Shown here: positions 22,217 through 34,615 of the stretch, in pieces
Position numbering within the stretch: position 1 is the first letter of the stretch
Layout: each line of letters starts with the position of its first letter
Assembly (NCBI GenBank): GCA_022497155.1
Contig: MU385742.1
Location: 62,001-126,000 of the forward strand
Reading direction: 5' to 3'
Origin: Whalleya microplaca
Lineage: Eukaryota; Ascomycota; Sordariomycetes; Xylariales; Xylariaceae
DNA: 64,000 nt
Position numbers and translations under genes: made by a program
Notes under the pieces: model-generated
What the model was told of the DNA's origin: nothing
Databases searched by the model: none
The model's input: only the letters and a program-made list of their open reading frames with translations

Positions 22217-23635
22217 AGCTGCGGTTGCGGGTGCGATGGGGGGATGGATAGGATAAGTTGGCTTCGAGTATGTATGAGTTAAGTTGGTAGGGAGGTAGAT
22301 AGATAGGTATATAGATTGGATGGATAGATTGATTGGTAGAGCGAGGATAGGGATAAATAGGTAGGTTCTTGGGAAGTTGTTCCAAGAAGTAGAGATAGGT
22401 AGATAGATAGATAATTGGATGACTGCGTAGCAAGTTAGTTGACGCTGGCGAGACAGGCTCAGATCGACAGCATGACTTACCTGTAAACGTCCAACTGAGC
22501 GTCTATTCCGCAGAATACTAAGTACACCAGCGAGCGACTCTTCTTCAAAGAAGTGACAGCGCAATTAGAGCGATTGGGCACGAATCCGAAGTCAACAGAC
22601 GATGGATAGTCGACGGCTGACCGATTAATTGATTGCAGGTATTCCCTCAACAGCGACAGCAGACAGACACAGATAATTTACTGAATACAATCAGATAGAA
22701 GTTCGAGGCAAGAGGAGAGAGAAAGTAGCACAAGAGCGTTCGTAGGCAGACCGGAGGGCACCATACTAATACTGCTGGTTGCCCCGCCACTCCACGCGAG
22801 TAAATAGCGAGGCTGGGTTGCCGACTTTTGCGCAAAATGCGCAAGGCTGGCGAACCTACGGCACCTGAAGGACGGTGGTTGGTTGGTGGTGTGTCAAGAG
22901 AGCTTGCAGGGATCCCGGGAGCCCACTCCCCCGGCAGTCCCCGGCTAGGACAGGCATTATCCAACGCGCGGAAGGGGGTTCTCTTTTTTTTTTTTTTTTT
23001 AGCGGCTGAGCGTGTCGCAAAGAGAAAAAAAAGTGTTCCCTCCAACCCAACCCCTCCAGATTCTCATGGTTTCCGTTTGGTTGGGCTTGGTTCAGTCTCA
23101 ATGAGCAAGAATAATAAATGAAAGGGGGGACAAAATTCGTAAGTCAATTGAGCATTTGAGGCACCGAGAATCATAGGCGAATTTGAAAAAAAAAAATTGA
23201 ATATGATATAGTCAGTAGGTTTCAATGTTTCATGCAACCTGGTCAATTTACACAGTACAGGCACCTATCCTTTGAAAAACATCGCCCTCTCTCGGGAAAA
23301 AAGCAAGGCAATATGGCTCCAAGGCTCCCATTAGATAGGTAATACTGTACACTTGTTTGTTTCGGGAAGATATTCTCGTTCAGTGAGAGAGAAAGAGGTT
23401 GAAAGCTCTAAATCCCTTAGGTAGTAATGGGACACACACGCCTCCTCTGACTTCAGATGTCGAGGGAACCACTTGTTGTCCAATGCACATGGGGACGAGT
23501 GTCTCCCTTGCAACAAGTTCCCTAATAACTTGCAAATAGTGCAATCGCGAGGATATATCCATCCTGCCTGTCGTCCGTCCTACCATCCATACATACGGCC
23601 TATGTTTCATCTGGAAAAAGCAGGTGGGACATGGG
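22217..23635. other. spacer with simple tracts
   Basis: It holds GATA/GGTAGATA-like simple sequence around 22280-22420 and a T run at 22984-23000. It is likely the leader and promoter of the small membrane protein and the 3' flank of HP1. Confidence 0.5.
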
Positions 23636-24848
23636 CTACGATTGCTCTTCCTTGGGAGCGCCATCAGCTGACATGACAATCTTGACATGTCGCTCGTAGA
23701 ATTGTAGCATCTATAATTATGTGTTAGCCATTGTGAAGAGACTGCTTTTGTGTCCCTGCTCACCTTCTGAGGACATCGCTGGTAGATGACCTTGGTGTCG
23801 TGCTGGGTCTTGTGGCCGTTCTTCCACGTGAGGTAGACGATCAGCTTGCCGGTATTTTCGTCGTGGCAGGCATCGATCGATTCGACTGCTTCTTCCCAGG
23901 AACCCACCGGCGGCTTCCACGATCGCCCGCTAGCTGGCGGCGTGGCCGACGCAGGATGGCTGTCGTCGCCCCGTCGTCGCTTCGTGCCGTTGGTCGGCGT
24001 TCCCGAGGCAGGCCGGCCGCGCTTCTTGTTCTTCAGAGCTCCCTTGCTGTCTTCGACAATCTGATCTCTTCCGCCCTTGCTAGCTAGGTACTCCTCGAGA
24101 ACGTCGGATGCGTTTTCCCTGGTTGAACCGTGTTAGAGGGCAAACGGCGCGATTTAGTCGCGGGGAGGAAGATGGATGGGATGCATTACTTGAGATTGTC
24201 TTCGTCCTCCCAGGTTTGATCTGACTTCTTGTCGTAGCCTTCCCACTTGACCTTGTATTTTATCGTGCCCTGGGTCCGCTTGTCAGCTGTCGCGGTTTCC
24301 ATGCGAAGGCGGCGCCGCGCCTGACTTACATCGGGTTCAATGGCGTGAGTAATGATCTTCTCTACGATAAACCTGGCTATCGGTCAATCACAGATGCCGA
24401 ACCCTTCGCCTAGGCGATCGGCCGGGTGGAAAGTACGCACTCGTCTTCCTCTAAGTCGTCATCGTCACCCTCCTCCGCATCGCCGTCCTCGAGGTCGCCC
24501 TTGACGGCATCCAGCATCTCCTCGTCCTCCGCGCCGTCTTCGTCTCCGTTCTCTTCCTTGTACTTGGCAGCGGTCTTGTTGGCGCGCTTGGACAACACGG
24601 GCACCGTCACTTCGCCGACGTCGGAGTTCTCGTCATCGCTAATGGCTATTGAGTTCGTCATTGTCAGTTTTCGCATCCTCGTGTTGTACCTATCATAGTA
24701 AGGCCTCGAGTGGGAAGCTCGGGGAGGACGGGGACGGGATGAGAGGAGGGGAGGCTGAGGAGGAAGAGGCTGGGGAGGTTCGCGCGCGACGTGAGAGTGG
24801 CTTGCTGATAGTAGCTAATAGGAAAGAGATTGGCGTACCGGGAGGCAT
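23636..24848 (-). CDS. HP1: heterochromatin protein 1 homologue (chromo and chromoshadow domains)
   Basis: This protein of 255 residues binds methylated H3K9 and dimerises to build heterochromatin. Six exons share one frame: 24848-24839, 24645-24441, 24372-24330, 24269-24190, 24118-23764 and 23710-23636. The first exon is only 10 nt (MPP plus one base) and joins to give MPPAISDDENSD. An acidic stretch (EEGDDDDLEEDE) precedes the chromodomain. That domain runs EFIVEKIITHAIEPDG, then YKVKWEGYDKKSDQTWEDED, and it supplies the three cage aromatics Phe, Trp and Trp. A basic hinge (KNKKRGRP, TKRRRGDD) follows. The chromoshadow domain reads GSWEEAVESIDACH, then YLTWKNGHKTQHDTKVIYQR, and ends MLQFYERHVK. 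All parts are intact. This is a core gene expected at one copy. Confidence 0.93.
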
Positions 24849-25910
24849 TTTGAGGTCGACAAAGGAAAAGCAGCGGAAGGAAGTTCAATGAACTGTTATT
24901 AATGATATGGTTGCGCAGGGGTGAAAGGCGAAGTTGGGGAGCGGGCGATTAGATTAGTAGATGGTTGTTTGTTGCACCTGTCTGGATCGCGATCAAACGA
25001 AGCCAATGATGGGGGAAAGAAAAGCGATTCGCAACCAATGCTGGCCCGAGCTCCAAGCTTTTTTGCCAATTGCCAATGCCACAGCGACTGGCAGCTGGTG
25101 ACAGCTGCTTCTCTTACTCACAAATTGTATCCGTGGCAGGGGTTACGGTTATTAATGAGAAGAAGCTGCGGCTTTCAATTGATTCCAGATCGTCTCCAGC
25201 TTTGGTAATCCATGCTTGTTAAACATATGTATGCATACATAAATAAATATTGTAGTATACTTACGTTATGCGTACCTACTAGCTGACATAAATCCACCAT
25301 ACAGAGAACAGCTGACTTGGTGAACGGATGTTCGGTTGGAATAGGGGGTCGTTCTACAGCTTAACTTCTTCAACTCGTCAATAAACTTTCGACAAGCTCA
25401 GTTCCTGCAGGCAATCCCCAAGGAGTGAAGATCACCACGCAGCTAAATCTTTAGAAGCAAATACTATGTATGTAGGTCAGGCTACCGTTCACGGTGTAAG
25501 TTCCTCGACACAGCTAAGTACTATGTATCTCCCTATCCTATATGCATCCCCTTTAGAAGCCATTTTGGCTGTTTGGCAAAATACATACCCGACTTATATG
25601 CACGGGCCGGAGAATTATGCTACCAGTAACTTCATATATCTCACAATTGTCAAGCTCTGATTGGACGCATATTCCCCGTCTATGTATTTTTCCGAAAAAG
25701 GGCTCCTTAAAAGGGGATGGATAGGCCGTGCATGTATTTACCAAGCTCATGTGCCTGGGACTGCTGGGCTGCGCTGGGTGGATCAACTGTCGGTAATACC
25801 TGGATACTCGTACTTCGTATTCCTTGTGCAATCAAACGAAGAAAATACCTACATACACAGGTATACCTACATGCGTACATACAATCCTTGGAGGCTGACA
25901 ACACAACAAC

Positions 25911-25984
25911 ATACATACATACATACATACATACATACATACATACATACATACATACATACATACATACATACATACATACAC
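25911..25984 (+). repeat. (ACAT)n microsatellite
   Basis: About 18 uninterrupted copies of the tetranucleotide ATAC occur in 74 bases. The apparent reading frames across it on both strands are an artefact of the repeat. Confidence 0.97.
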
Positions 25985-28118
25985 CCATACCATACAGGTT
26001 GTATACGTGTATTGTGCAAAAATACGGGATTCCGCATGCAATTGAATAGGTCGTTGGCTGCTGCCCAGTCACGAGCTCGACGGGCATTTGTTCTCGATCT
26101 CGAAGTCCACGCAGAACGCGTACGATTATACGGTGATCCCTACTTTATACAGCCTTCCGCGCAGTACTCCCCGGCATTGATCATGGTAACTTGTCCAGTC
26201 ATAGGGGGCGGATGCTCAGACATTGGATTGGAACCCAGCAGCCTTATTATTAGCGGCTGATCGGTGATACCGTCCGCTCAGTACCAACACTGAGACAGGA
26301 CTCATATACGGCAATTTGTCTGCAGCGGAGGAACTGCGGACGATGCCCCTGCGCTGTTTATCAGGGTATGAGGTAGATAGATAGATATGTATATGAGCAG
26401 GTGTGAGCTCTGATGTCGAAGTTATAGGGGTGCTGACAAGTTAGGTTGTTAGTTCTACCACGGACTACCTATCGAAGTTGGTCGATCTCAGGGTGTCTAT
26501 CCTTCCACGCATTTTACTAAGTATGTTTTTTTAGTGCAAGCGCTAGAGCTGAACTAGCAGCCACGATACCAATTCACTTCTCCTTTTCTCGCAGGTATGT
26601 TGCGAGAACGAGTAAGTGGGAGGATCCAGGACCCAGTCGTCGGTCCTTCAGACTGTCACTTGTAGTTAGGTTAGGCCTGGCGGCTTGAGAATGCAAAGTG
26701 ATTTCTGACACATACCAAATGCAGTTACAGAGTCGGCGACCCCCTAATCTGGTTCGGGAAGGTCCCCTCAGCCAATTCCCGTCTAAATTCAGGAGTAATG
26801 TGTATGTTGGGGTTGAGTGAGTAAGGACTTGATAATATTCGGCATGAGGCTACCTACCTATTATAATAAGCAAGAAGGGCATGAGGACAAACACATGAGG
26901 TCGTGGTCGTCGAATCAAACTTCAATCTAGAGGCTGTTAATGCCTAGACTACTAATAATAAGGAGGGGGGGGGACATAAAGAGGGCAAGGATTATAATAC
27001 ATACCACTTAATATTGCCCATATTCTTGACTTAAAATGGTATGCATTGGATAGGTAGGTCGGCACATACCTAATAATAAGTATAATCTGCTGCATTTATA
27101 TACATATGTAGGTAGGGAGTTGTTGGCAGAGCAGATAGTATATGTTAGGTAGGTATGTGTGTAATTGTATGGATGTATACATATGCAACACTCACAACAC
27201 CGCTCATACCATAGGGCAACCTAAGCTTCCAGCTTGTTATTCTCTCACATCAATTGATTTGCAACATGAATAAAAAAAATCCTTTTTTAAATATTCCATA
27301 ACTTAGTAATAATGCTAGTAATAATGCAAATGCATGCAAAGAGCTTGACTTTATTTCAATTTTAAAAGGAAGTAGTTATGTTCGAAAGTGATATATAGCC
27401 GGTCCAGTGCTGCTATACTATCTCCTAAATGTAAGTATAATAAGTATGTGTCTCACATCGGACTGCGTACGATGCGATGGATGTATGTTAAGCTTACTAT
27501 CGTGGCAGTCTGTTTTGTCCGTCTGGTCTGGCACGCGTATGCAGGTACTTTAATTGCAGCTTACCTATATGTAGATCCACATGTACACTACCTAATACCC
27601 ACCTTAGGTAGCCACGGGATCTTCCCCGGTTCATTGTATCTTGATAATTTTCTAGGGGGCGCCAGATATGTACAAGGGGGCGGACGACTGCTGGGTACCC
27701 GATGCCTGCCGATGTACAAGGAGGATCCGTAATGCAGGTGAAGGCTTATGTAGATTACCCACCAGGCAGCTGTCTCGAGGTACCTGGGCCAATGAGACAG
27801 CCTCAGGACATGTAGGTACAAGTACACACATCAGGTACATACATATGTACATAGATGCGTGGTAGCTGGAGTGGACAATCCACAGAACACGTTCAGGGTG
27901 CTCCGGGTCGGCGCTACGGCGCTACAGCACTAGCCCCTGACTCCCTGATTCCCTGGGCAGCTGGAGGGAAAATCCCCCCCCAAAAATATATCCTATCACC
28001 AAACACCTCGTTGAATTCGAATTGACCTTCTATCTACTTACTTCACTCCAGTCCGTCCAGCCTGTATGTATGTATGTATTCCGCACAACCGTCTAACCTA
28101 GACTGACTGGTAGACTGA

Positions 28119-28157
28119 ATACATACATACATACATACACACATACACACATACATA
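28119..28157 (+). repeat. second ACAT/CA simple repeat
   Basis: A run of ATAC units passes into CACATA units. About 50 bases before it there is a short reverse-sense TATG run (near 28063-28079), so the two could pair as an imperfect hairpin. Confidence 0.8.
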
Positions 28158-28573
28158 ACTGATAATCTCTCACTCTCGAGACTTCCGTCCCAGCAACACT
28201 TACATACTTACCTAATACCTAACTCCCTACCTCGTAATTCCTTAATACATACCTACTTTACGCACCGGATGAAGTGAATGTTCAGGAGAAGGGGAAGAAT
28301 TGCACCGCATCCCGCCAGCTTCCCAGCATAAACCCCCCCCCCTCCTCGGAGTCTCTGTACCTACAAGTAGATGAGATCCGAATGGGGGAAGCTCCCTCGG
28401 GGCCATTGCTTAGTGTCAGTTAGCTGCTGATGGTATATATCTCTTATTATTCTCCGTCCTAGTCAGCTGTCCTAGCCCTACCTGCATATCTGCACAGCCC
28501 GTTCGAGTAGCGCCATTTCGTCTCATTGACTCGACGCCTCGACGCTTCGACGCTTCGAGCATTCATTGCAACC

Positions 28574-30622
28574 ATGCCCGACACAGGCAGCGCCGCCGCC
28601 GAGTCTCCTGGAGCTCCGAAGTCGAGTGCCGCAAAGGACAGGAACTGCCCCTACTGTGGGCAGGCCTTTACCTCCTCGTCGCTAGGGAGACATCTCGACC
28701 TCTACATTAAGGAGAAGAACCCGAAGGCCCCGGATGGCATCCACGATGTCGACGCTATCCGGAAGATGCGAGGGAGCATCACTCGCAGACAGCCTAGGGG
28801 GTCCCTCGCTCGCCGTGATACCTCGACGCCCGGAACTCCCACCACGTCGTCCAGGCAGAGCCCCGGGCCAGACGGCGTCAAGCACCACCCCGGCATACCG
28901 AAAGAGGGCCATTTTGTCGTAGACCACCAGACCCCCAAGTACCCCTTTCAGGCCACGTGGGAAGCCACCGGCGTGATAAACGATATACCGTCGCGGAATG
29001 AGGAATTGAAGGGCGGTCGTGAGGAGGGTCTTGACTCGTCGAGAAGACCGAGCATGGCGCGTGCACCGAGCAGGGTGATGCAGAAGACGCAGCTGGATGC
29101 GAGGCAGAAGCTCGCCGATGCTATGGACACGGCACGCGCCGCCGAGTTGGCGTTGAGGGAGCTGTTGAGTTCGTGGAGGGCTGCCAAGTATGGTCGTCCT
29201 CTCTCCTAGCTTTGCTTTGCCGCTTGTGTTGCGTTACTAACCGGTCACTTTGTCAGACAACACATCGATATGAACTCGGTACCCTTCGACTTCGATCCTC
29301 TCTCCCTCGACTTCCCCGCCCTCACCCTCCAATGCCTCCAGGCGCCCCCTACGCTGTTCTCGTCCACGCCCCACCCGACCTCGACCTCCTGGTCCATACA
29401 GCCGCCCTCGCAGAAGCAATACGAGGCGCTCAAGACATATTTTCGGGAGGAATTCAGGAAATGGAGGGTCACCTGTGCCATGGCTACTACGTCGGCCCCT
29501 GAAGATCTGTCGTACCCACCCTCGAGCACATTTTCCCCTCAGGATATGCGGGAAGCCGTAAAAAGAGCAGAGAGGGCAGCAGCCTCGCTCGAGACGCAGG
29601 TCAGCGAGCACCTGCAATCAACGTACCATGTCTGGGAACAGCTTCCTGTGCCCAGAAGAACTGAGCTCTGGACCCTCGAGCTCGCAAGAAGCAACGGCAG
29701 AAGGCAGAAAGACGTGGAGAGATTGAAAGAGACCCAGCGCAATATCAAGCAAGAGAATGCAAACCTCAAATCCCATATCGACCAACTCAATCGTCTTCAA
29801 CAACCCAGAGAATTCAGGATAGTGCCGCCGGCTACTATTCCCATCGAAGAGACATTAATGTCATATATATTGGATTTGGGTGCTAAAGGTCATCGTGGGA
29901 TAGGCCTCGAGACAGAAGACCGCCATGCAGACCTGAGCACGGTGGTTTCCCGCGCAATTGAACGCTGGAAGACGGTCATCGTGTCGTCGAGATCGACCGG
30001 CATGAATGCCCAGAGACCACTTGACCAAGCGACACCAACCCCAACCAGTGCCACCCCTTCTTATACCCCTGCCTCTCAATCCCAAGTTGGAGCCCGCCAG
30101 CAGCCCCAACAAAGATCCATGCCTGCCACGACAAACGTGCAGACAAATAATGCCCAATCAACCACCCCAACCACAGCTGTGGCGGCGACCCCAGCCACTA
30201 CTTCATCTGCTGCCAACGACGATAATAGCGATCAGGACGCTGACGCGGAAATGGAAGAGGAGTTCGCCCCGATAACACCGGTCATCGCGAAGCCGCCGCA
30301 GCAGCAGCAACTTCAGCAGCTCGACGTGCCGCGGACACGGGGCCACGACCAGCGGATACCCAACAACAACAACACGGACGCGCGGTTCGCGGTCAACGGC
30401 ACGGGGCCGGCGCGCGGGACCAACAACGTGCGGCAACAACAACCACAACCGAACAACATGCAGAACATGAACTCGAACGCAGCAGCCGCCGCGATGCAGG
30501 GGCGGATGCAGCACGGCCAGCACGGCGTCAGCGGCGGCGGCGGACACACCATGATGAATAATAGCGACTACGGGACGGTCGTTCAAGGCGTTGGCGGCGG
30601 CGACCCCATGTACATGGACTGA
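28574..30622 (+). CDS. conserved fungal protein with N-terminal zinc finger and poly-Q/N tail
   Basis: The model has exons 28574-29187 and 29257-30622 (69-nt intron, branch site CTAAC) and 659 residues. I chose the ATG in the context CAACCATGCC over one 48 bases upstream. The N-terminus carries a finger-like CPYCGQAFTSSSLGRHLDLY (Cys25, Cys28, His40; the fourth ligand is unclear). A conserved-looking central part follows, with FDFDPLSLDFPAL and a helical coiled segment around RRQKDVERLKETQRNIKQEN. The C-terminal third is low complexity: Thr/Pro/Ala, then Asp/Glu (QDADAEMEEEF), then Gln and Asn runs and Gly. The layout resembles a nuclear regulator or chromatin-associated factor, but I do not recognise a named family, so the function is open. 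Confidence 0.8.
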
Positions 30623-31733
30623 ATTGATTGATTGATTGATTATAGAAAAAAGAGATCTTGTTGTTTTTTTGTTTTCTCGGGGAAATTCTTTTTGCGAACA
30701 CAAAAATGGGCGTTCAAAAATCATATGTTAGTCAATATTTTCTGGTGATGGTGATGGTTGGTCCTGGTCCCTGTCCCCCCCCCCCCCTGAATGTTGGAGG
30801 GTTGGAGGAGGCACATAGCAAGCAAGGCACGCAAGCAAAGGCACGCAAAGCATGCAGAGCGTAATGTCGTCGCATCGAATGGTTAGGTTCATGATGTGTT
30901 AATTAGATACAAACAAGCAAAGCAACTGCTGGGTAGAATTTTACCACCACACACACTACACACACTACCTACACACACACACACTCATACTCATACACAC
31001 ATACTCATGTACTCACTCATACACATACTCAGACACTCACACTCATACTCACAGACACACTCTCACACAACACACAACACACGTACAAATATTTACTGGC
31101 TTTACTAGCAAATTGCTAATACGAAATTACTGGATATCAGGTGCACATTGATTTAATTGCTTGATTTGCTTGATTTGCTTGATTTGCTTGAGACTGACCA
31201 TGTTCCATGTTCTGTTTTCTCTGGCCCCTATTCCCACTGCGTGCTGTTTGGGGTGTATATATGTAGGCGGGATATATGCTGCTTTCCCTTGGGTAATATG
31301 ATATTGTGATTTGGTGGTTTGTGCGGTGATTTGATGAGGTTCTTGAGATCGCTTGTTGATGATGAGGTAGAATGAGGTAGAGGTTAAGTGCTTTGGGGGT
31401 TGCCTGACTCTGTTGCATGGAAGTGCCCGCTTGGAGTTCGTGAGGAGATCCGAGGGGGTTTGTATGTCTTCTGTGTATATGCATACCTTTCCTCTCCTCC
31501 CCTGTTATCGTGTAATGCCTCACCTCGACACCGTAGAGTGACTACCTATTAACCCAACCCAACCCAACTCCTCTCCGCCCACCCCCTCACCCCCTCACCC
31601 TCTCACCCCATCACCCATCCATCATCCCATCCCATCACACCAACACCCAGCCCTCATCTCATCCCACCCAGACTCACTCACTCACTCACTCATTCAGTCC
31701 AGTCCAGTCCAGTCCAGTCCACCCAGGCAAGCC
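30623..31733. other. spacer with CA- and CTCA-rich simple sequence
   Basis: No gene seen. There is a C run at 30776-30787, CA-rich sequence at about 30943-31080, and CCAACCC, CTCA and AGTCC repeats at about 31551-31720. Confidence 0.6.
30943..31082 (+). repeat. CA-rich microsatellite region
   Basis: The region is an impure (CA)n tract broken by CTCATA units. It is low complexity on both strands. Confidence 0.85.
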
Positions 31734-32311
31734 CTAATTCCCCTCCAACCCAACAACGGTGGTCTCCGCGCGGCGGAAGGCCCGCAGCCGCGTCCGCGCG
31801 ATCCGCAGCCGCGACCCGCAGTTCGGGTCCGGGCACGCCACCTGTGCGTCCGTGGCCATCCAGTCGAGCGGCTGCGTGGCGCGCTGCTTTGCGGGGAGGA
31901 GGGGGAGGATGGAGGCTGCTTAGGTTGGTCCACCTAGTCATGAGGAGGGAGAAAGAGACGGAGAACGAGAGGAGAGAGACGAAGTGAGAATGCGGGAGGG
32001 TCTAAGAATAGGGGGCTAGGGGATAGGGGGAGGAGGCTTACATACCCAGGCTGTAGATGCTGATGCCCTGCCCCGGCGGTAAATAGAGCATCTCGCCCTC
32101 GAGGGTGAAGTAGTCGCCTTCTTTTGCGCCGCAGCTGGAGAAGCAAAGCAGGGGAAGTGAGTCGCGATGAGGGATGGTAAAGCAGAGGAAAGAAAGGTTT
32201 GGTAACTGCTCACAGAATACGGGCGCCGGGAGGGCAGATCACCTCGACGCGCAAGTCGTAGAGCTCGAATGTATCATCCTCTTCATTGGTAGCTGGTCTT
32301 GGTTCTGCCAT
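31734..32311 (-). CDS. TIGR04076 family protein
   Basis: This small protein of 123 residues has three exons, 32311-32214, 32134-32046 and 31918-31734; the last acceptor is AAG. It contains YDLRVEVI, then GDYFTLEGEMLYLPPGQGIS, IYSLAASILPLLPAKQR, DWMATDAQVACPDPNCG and RTRLRAFRR. This order matches the TIGR04076 family as I know it: a short alpha/beta protein with conserved Cys, found in bacteria, archaea and fungi, without a known reaction. Four cysteines (ICPP, ILCG, VACP, PNCG) could form a metal site. Length is close to the usual family size of about 90-120. The gene has no signal peptide. Confidence 0.82.
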
Positions 32312-32606
32312 TTCTACGATAACCTTAGGGGTGGGATGGAAAAAGGGGTGGCCAATCACGGGATATTCTTCAATGCATACAATTACTGGCGCGGGCTCAA
32401 AAATCAGCCTGTCCTACATTTGTCGTCTATCTCGTTGTGTAGCATCACTCCGCGAAGATGATAGTGCAAAGAACCCTGTCGGCTGAATAGAGACCGAGCC
32501 AAATCCGCTCCGAACTTCGGTGTGCCCCCAACCACGCTACATCCGATCCGGGCACTACAACGGAACAGTCTAAGCGGCCTAACGAAACACCAAATGCATT
32601 TGGCTT

Positions 32607-34333
32607 TCAGTGCATTCTTCGATACTCATTCCCACAATCGCCTAGTTTTTCAAAGAGCGCGGTTGCTCTCTCCCCCGTCGGTCCAAGTGCCATAGAGTTG
32701 ATATCGGACATGTCACTTTCATCCAATATGAAGCTAAATACCTTCAAATTGTCCTCGACGTTATCGGAGACCCCCAGCCTGGTCCCGACGATTACCGCGC
32801 CTACGGCGGGCTGCTGCAAGACCCAGCGTGTCGCGACGTTGGACAAACTCACGTCATGCTTGAGTGCTACCTTGGAGAGGCACTTGAGTAAGAGCTGGAA
32901 CTCGTTCCAGTCGGCCCAGGTTCGTATCATGTCGATATACTGTGCGTTCTAGTTAGTCATATCCAACGGATAGGTATCACATTACCAGAGGAAGATAAGC
33001 ACCTTGCGCTGCGAGGGCGTGAGCTGGTTCGCCTCGAGGTAGATCTCTGGGGCTGGCCGATCGAGCCATCGCTTGGATAGAAAGCCTCCGCACTGTTAAG
33101 CCTAGCATTAGTATAAGAGATTAGATTCAAGAGGCGTAGAATGCTCACAAATGAGCCGTAAGTGAGTAATTTCAACCCGTATGTATCGCAAACGCTCGTC
33201 ATCTTCTGCAAGGGGCGTGTGTCGAGGAGCGAGAACTGTAGGCCGGTGTTAGGAATGTATGACTAGATATTGCTCTGGGACTTGAAGTAGGAACTTACTT
33301 GCACCTGGTTCGACACGATACCGACCGCACCGGTCTTAGTTATGAGATACTTGCAAGCCTCCTCTACATGCTCGGAATCGAAGTTACATAGACCAATTGC
33401 CGACATCAAGTCCGGATGGGATTTGGTGAGACGCACTAGTTCCACGAGTATATCGAGGTACTCCTTGGCTTCATACTGATTTCTTGTGAGTTCACTAGAC
33501 AGTTATTCATTTAGGACTTGAAAGAGATACCTACATTATACCAATGGAACTGCAACAGTTCCACCCGGCCTCCCCCTAGCCGTCGGGACCTTTCCTTTAC
33601 CGCAGCCAGCACATAAGATGCAGTCACAGGGCGCTCAATAGGAGAGAAAATGCACCATTTTGTGGCGGCATAGACAGCGTTGCGGATGCTAGGCTCAAGT
33701 TTGTTTCGAAAATCGCCGTATATCAGCTCTGCGTCGCCCTAGGCCCTCTGTTAGAATGTGTTCCCGTGCCTGTCTAGCGCCCGACTCACATACATAGTGG
33801 TCGGCCATGTCAGTCGCAGTTAGACCGGACTCGATCAGATGCACCAGGGCCTTCTCCTGGTTCGCAGCCGCCCCGGAGCCCCAGGAGGCTGAGGATAGTT
33901 GCCACAAACCGTTGAAAAGCCTGGGCATCTCGAGCGGTCCGAGGTGAAATGTTTCCACTACACGATTCGCGGGAAGCCGTATCGGGATGTAGCCCTCTGT
34001 CCTGTGCGTGGTGTCCAAAATCGAGGTATCGGCATCAGGAAACAGGAACTCCACCACATCGCGAAGCTGCCGCTGGGCACGCGTAAAGGGGTAGGGTAGC
34101 GAGTCCTGCGCCCTCTTACAATATTCTTCGCATTCTCTTAGGCTGGCGACGACACCATTCAGCGAGTCTAGCAGGGGAGTCTCCGCAAGCGGGTGCGATT
34201 CCTTTAGGGCCTGCACCGCCTGCACGACATCACCGTCGAATTTCGCCAGCAGGAGACCGAGCTCGCCGTGCTCAGGCCATCTGGCTTTCGCGCGCGGGAT
34301 AGCCGAGACGAAATGTCCCAAGCTAGCTTCCAT
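32607..34333 (-). CDS. aldo/keto reductase with a long N-terminal extension
   Basis: This is an NAD(P)H-dependent oxidoreductase of 476 residues. Six exons agree in frame: 34333-33794, 33738-33535, 33475-33299, 33235-33149, 33092-33003 and 32939-32607. The AKR barrel starts near residue 125 (FHLGPLEMPRLFNGLWQLS). The catalytic set is visible: Asp and Tyr in TATDMADHY, Lys in YAATKW and His in LLQFHWYN. The nucleotide side shows VSNQVQFSLLD, LLTYGSFCGGFLSKRW and GAVIVGTRLGVSDNVEDN. About 120 residues come before the barrel, with SLGHFVSAIPRAKARW and SLRECEEYCKRAQDSLPYPF. This extension is not part of the standard AKR fold (usually about 320-350 residues) and is helical in character. The substrate is unknown. 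An orphan exon-like piece lies just upstream. Confidence 0.88.
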
Positions 34334-34422
34334 TAAGCATATACGTACTATTACCAGAGGTAGGTATATGCATATAGTAAATATCTGCAGCAGGGACGGA
34401 GGTAAGGAGAAGATCTCACTGA

Positions 34423-34615
34423 CTAGGGAAGTGCCTCTTGCGCAAGCTTGCAGGCGAACATGCACCGTGTCTGCGCGACATACGCCGAGCATGTCGGGCT
34501 GATGATGTCAGGGCCCGGGAACAGGTCTTCGGGGGCCTCAAAACAGGGCGGACTCTCGTGGAATCTACTGCGCACGTGCTTGATGAAGGGACGCTGCGTG
34601 GTGGCGCCCTGCGAA
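34423..34615 (-). pseudogene. orphan exon-like fragment
   Basis: After an acceptor-like TTTCGCAG, a frame of about 60 codons runs to a TAG stop. It reads QRPFIKHVRSRFHESPPC, then FEAPEDLFPGPDIISPTC, then SAYVAQTRCMFACKLAQE. It looks like the end of a real protein rather than noise, with ordered Cys and Pro residues, but no start codon or earlier exon can be found toward 34760-35600. I do not recognise the family. It could be the remnant of a lost gene or a mis-joined part of the AKR gene. Confidence 0.35.

Larger units (their letters stand above)
24849..28573. other. 3.7-kb gene-poor spacer with microsatellites
   Basis: There is no supportable gene. TACATA, TAGGTA and ACCTAC words are frequent. 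Two tetranucleotide tracts are noted separately. The right end contains the promoter of the next gene. Confidence 0.55.

Noticed and set aside
25707..26260. Frames of 110-199 codons around the ATAC microsatellite
   Set aside because: They depend on the tetranucleotide repeat, which has no stop in any frame on either strand.
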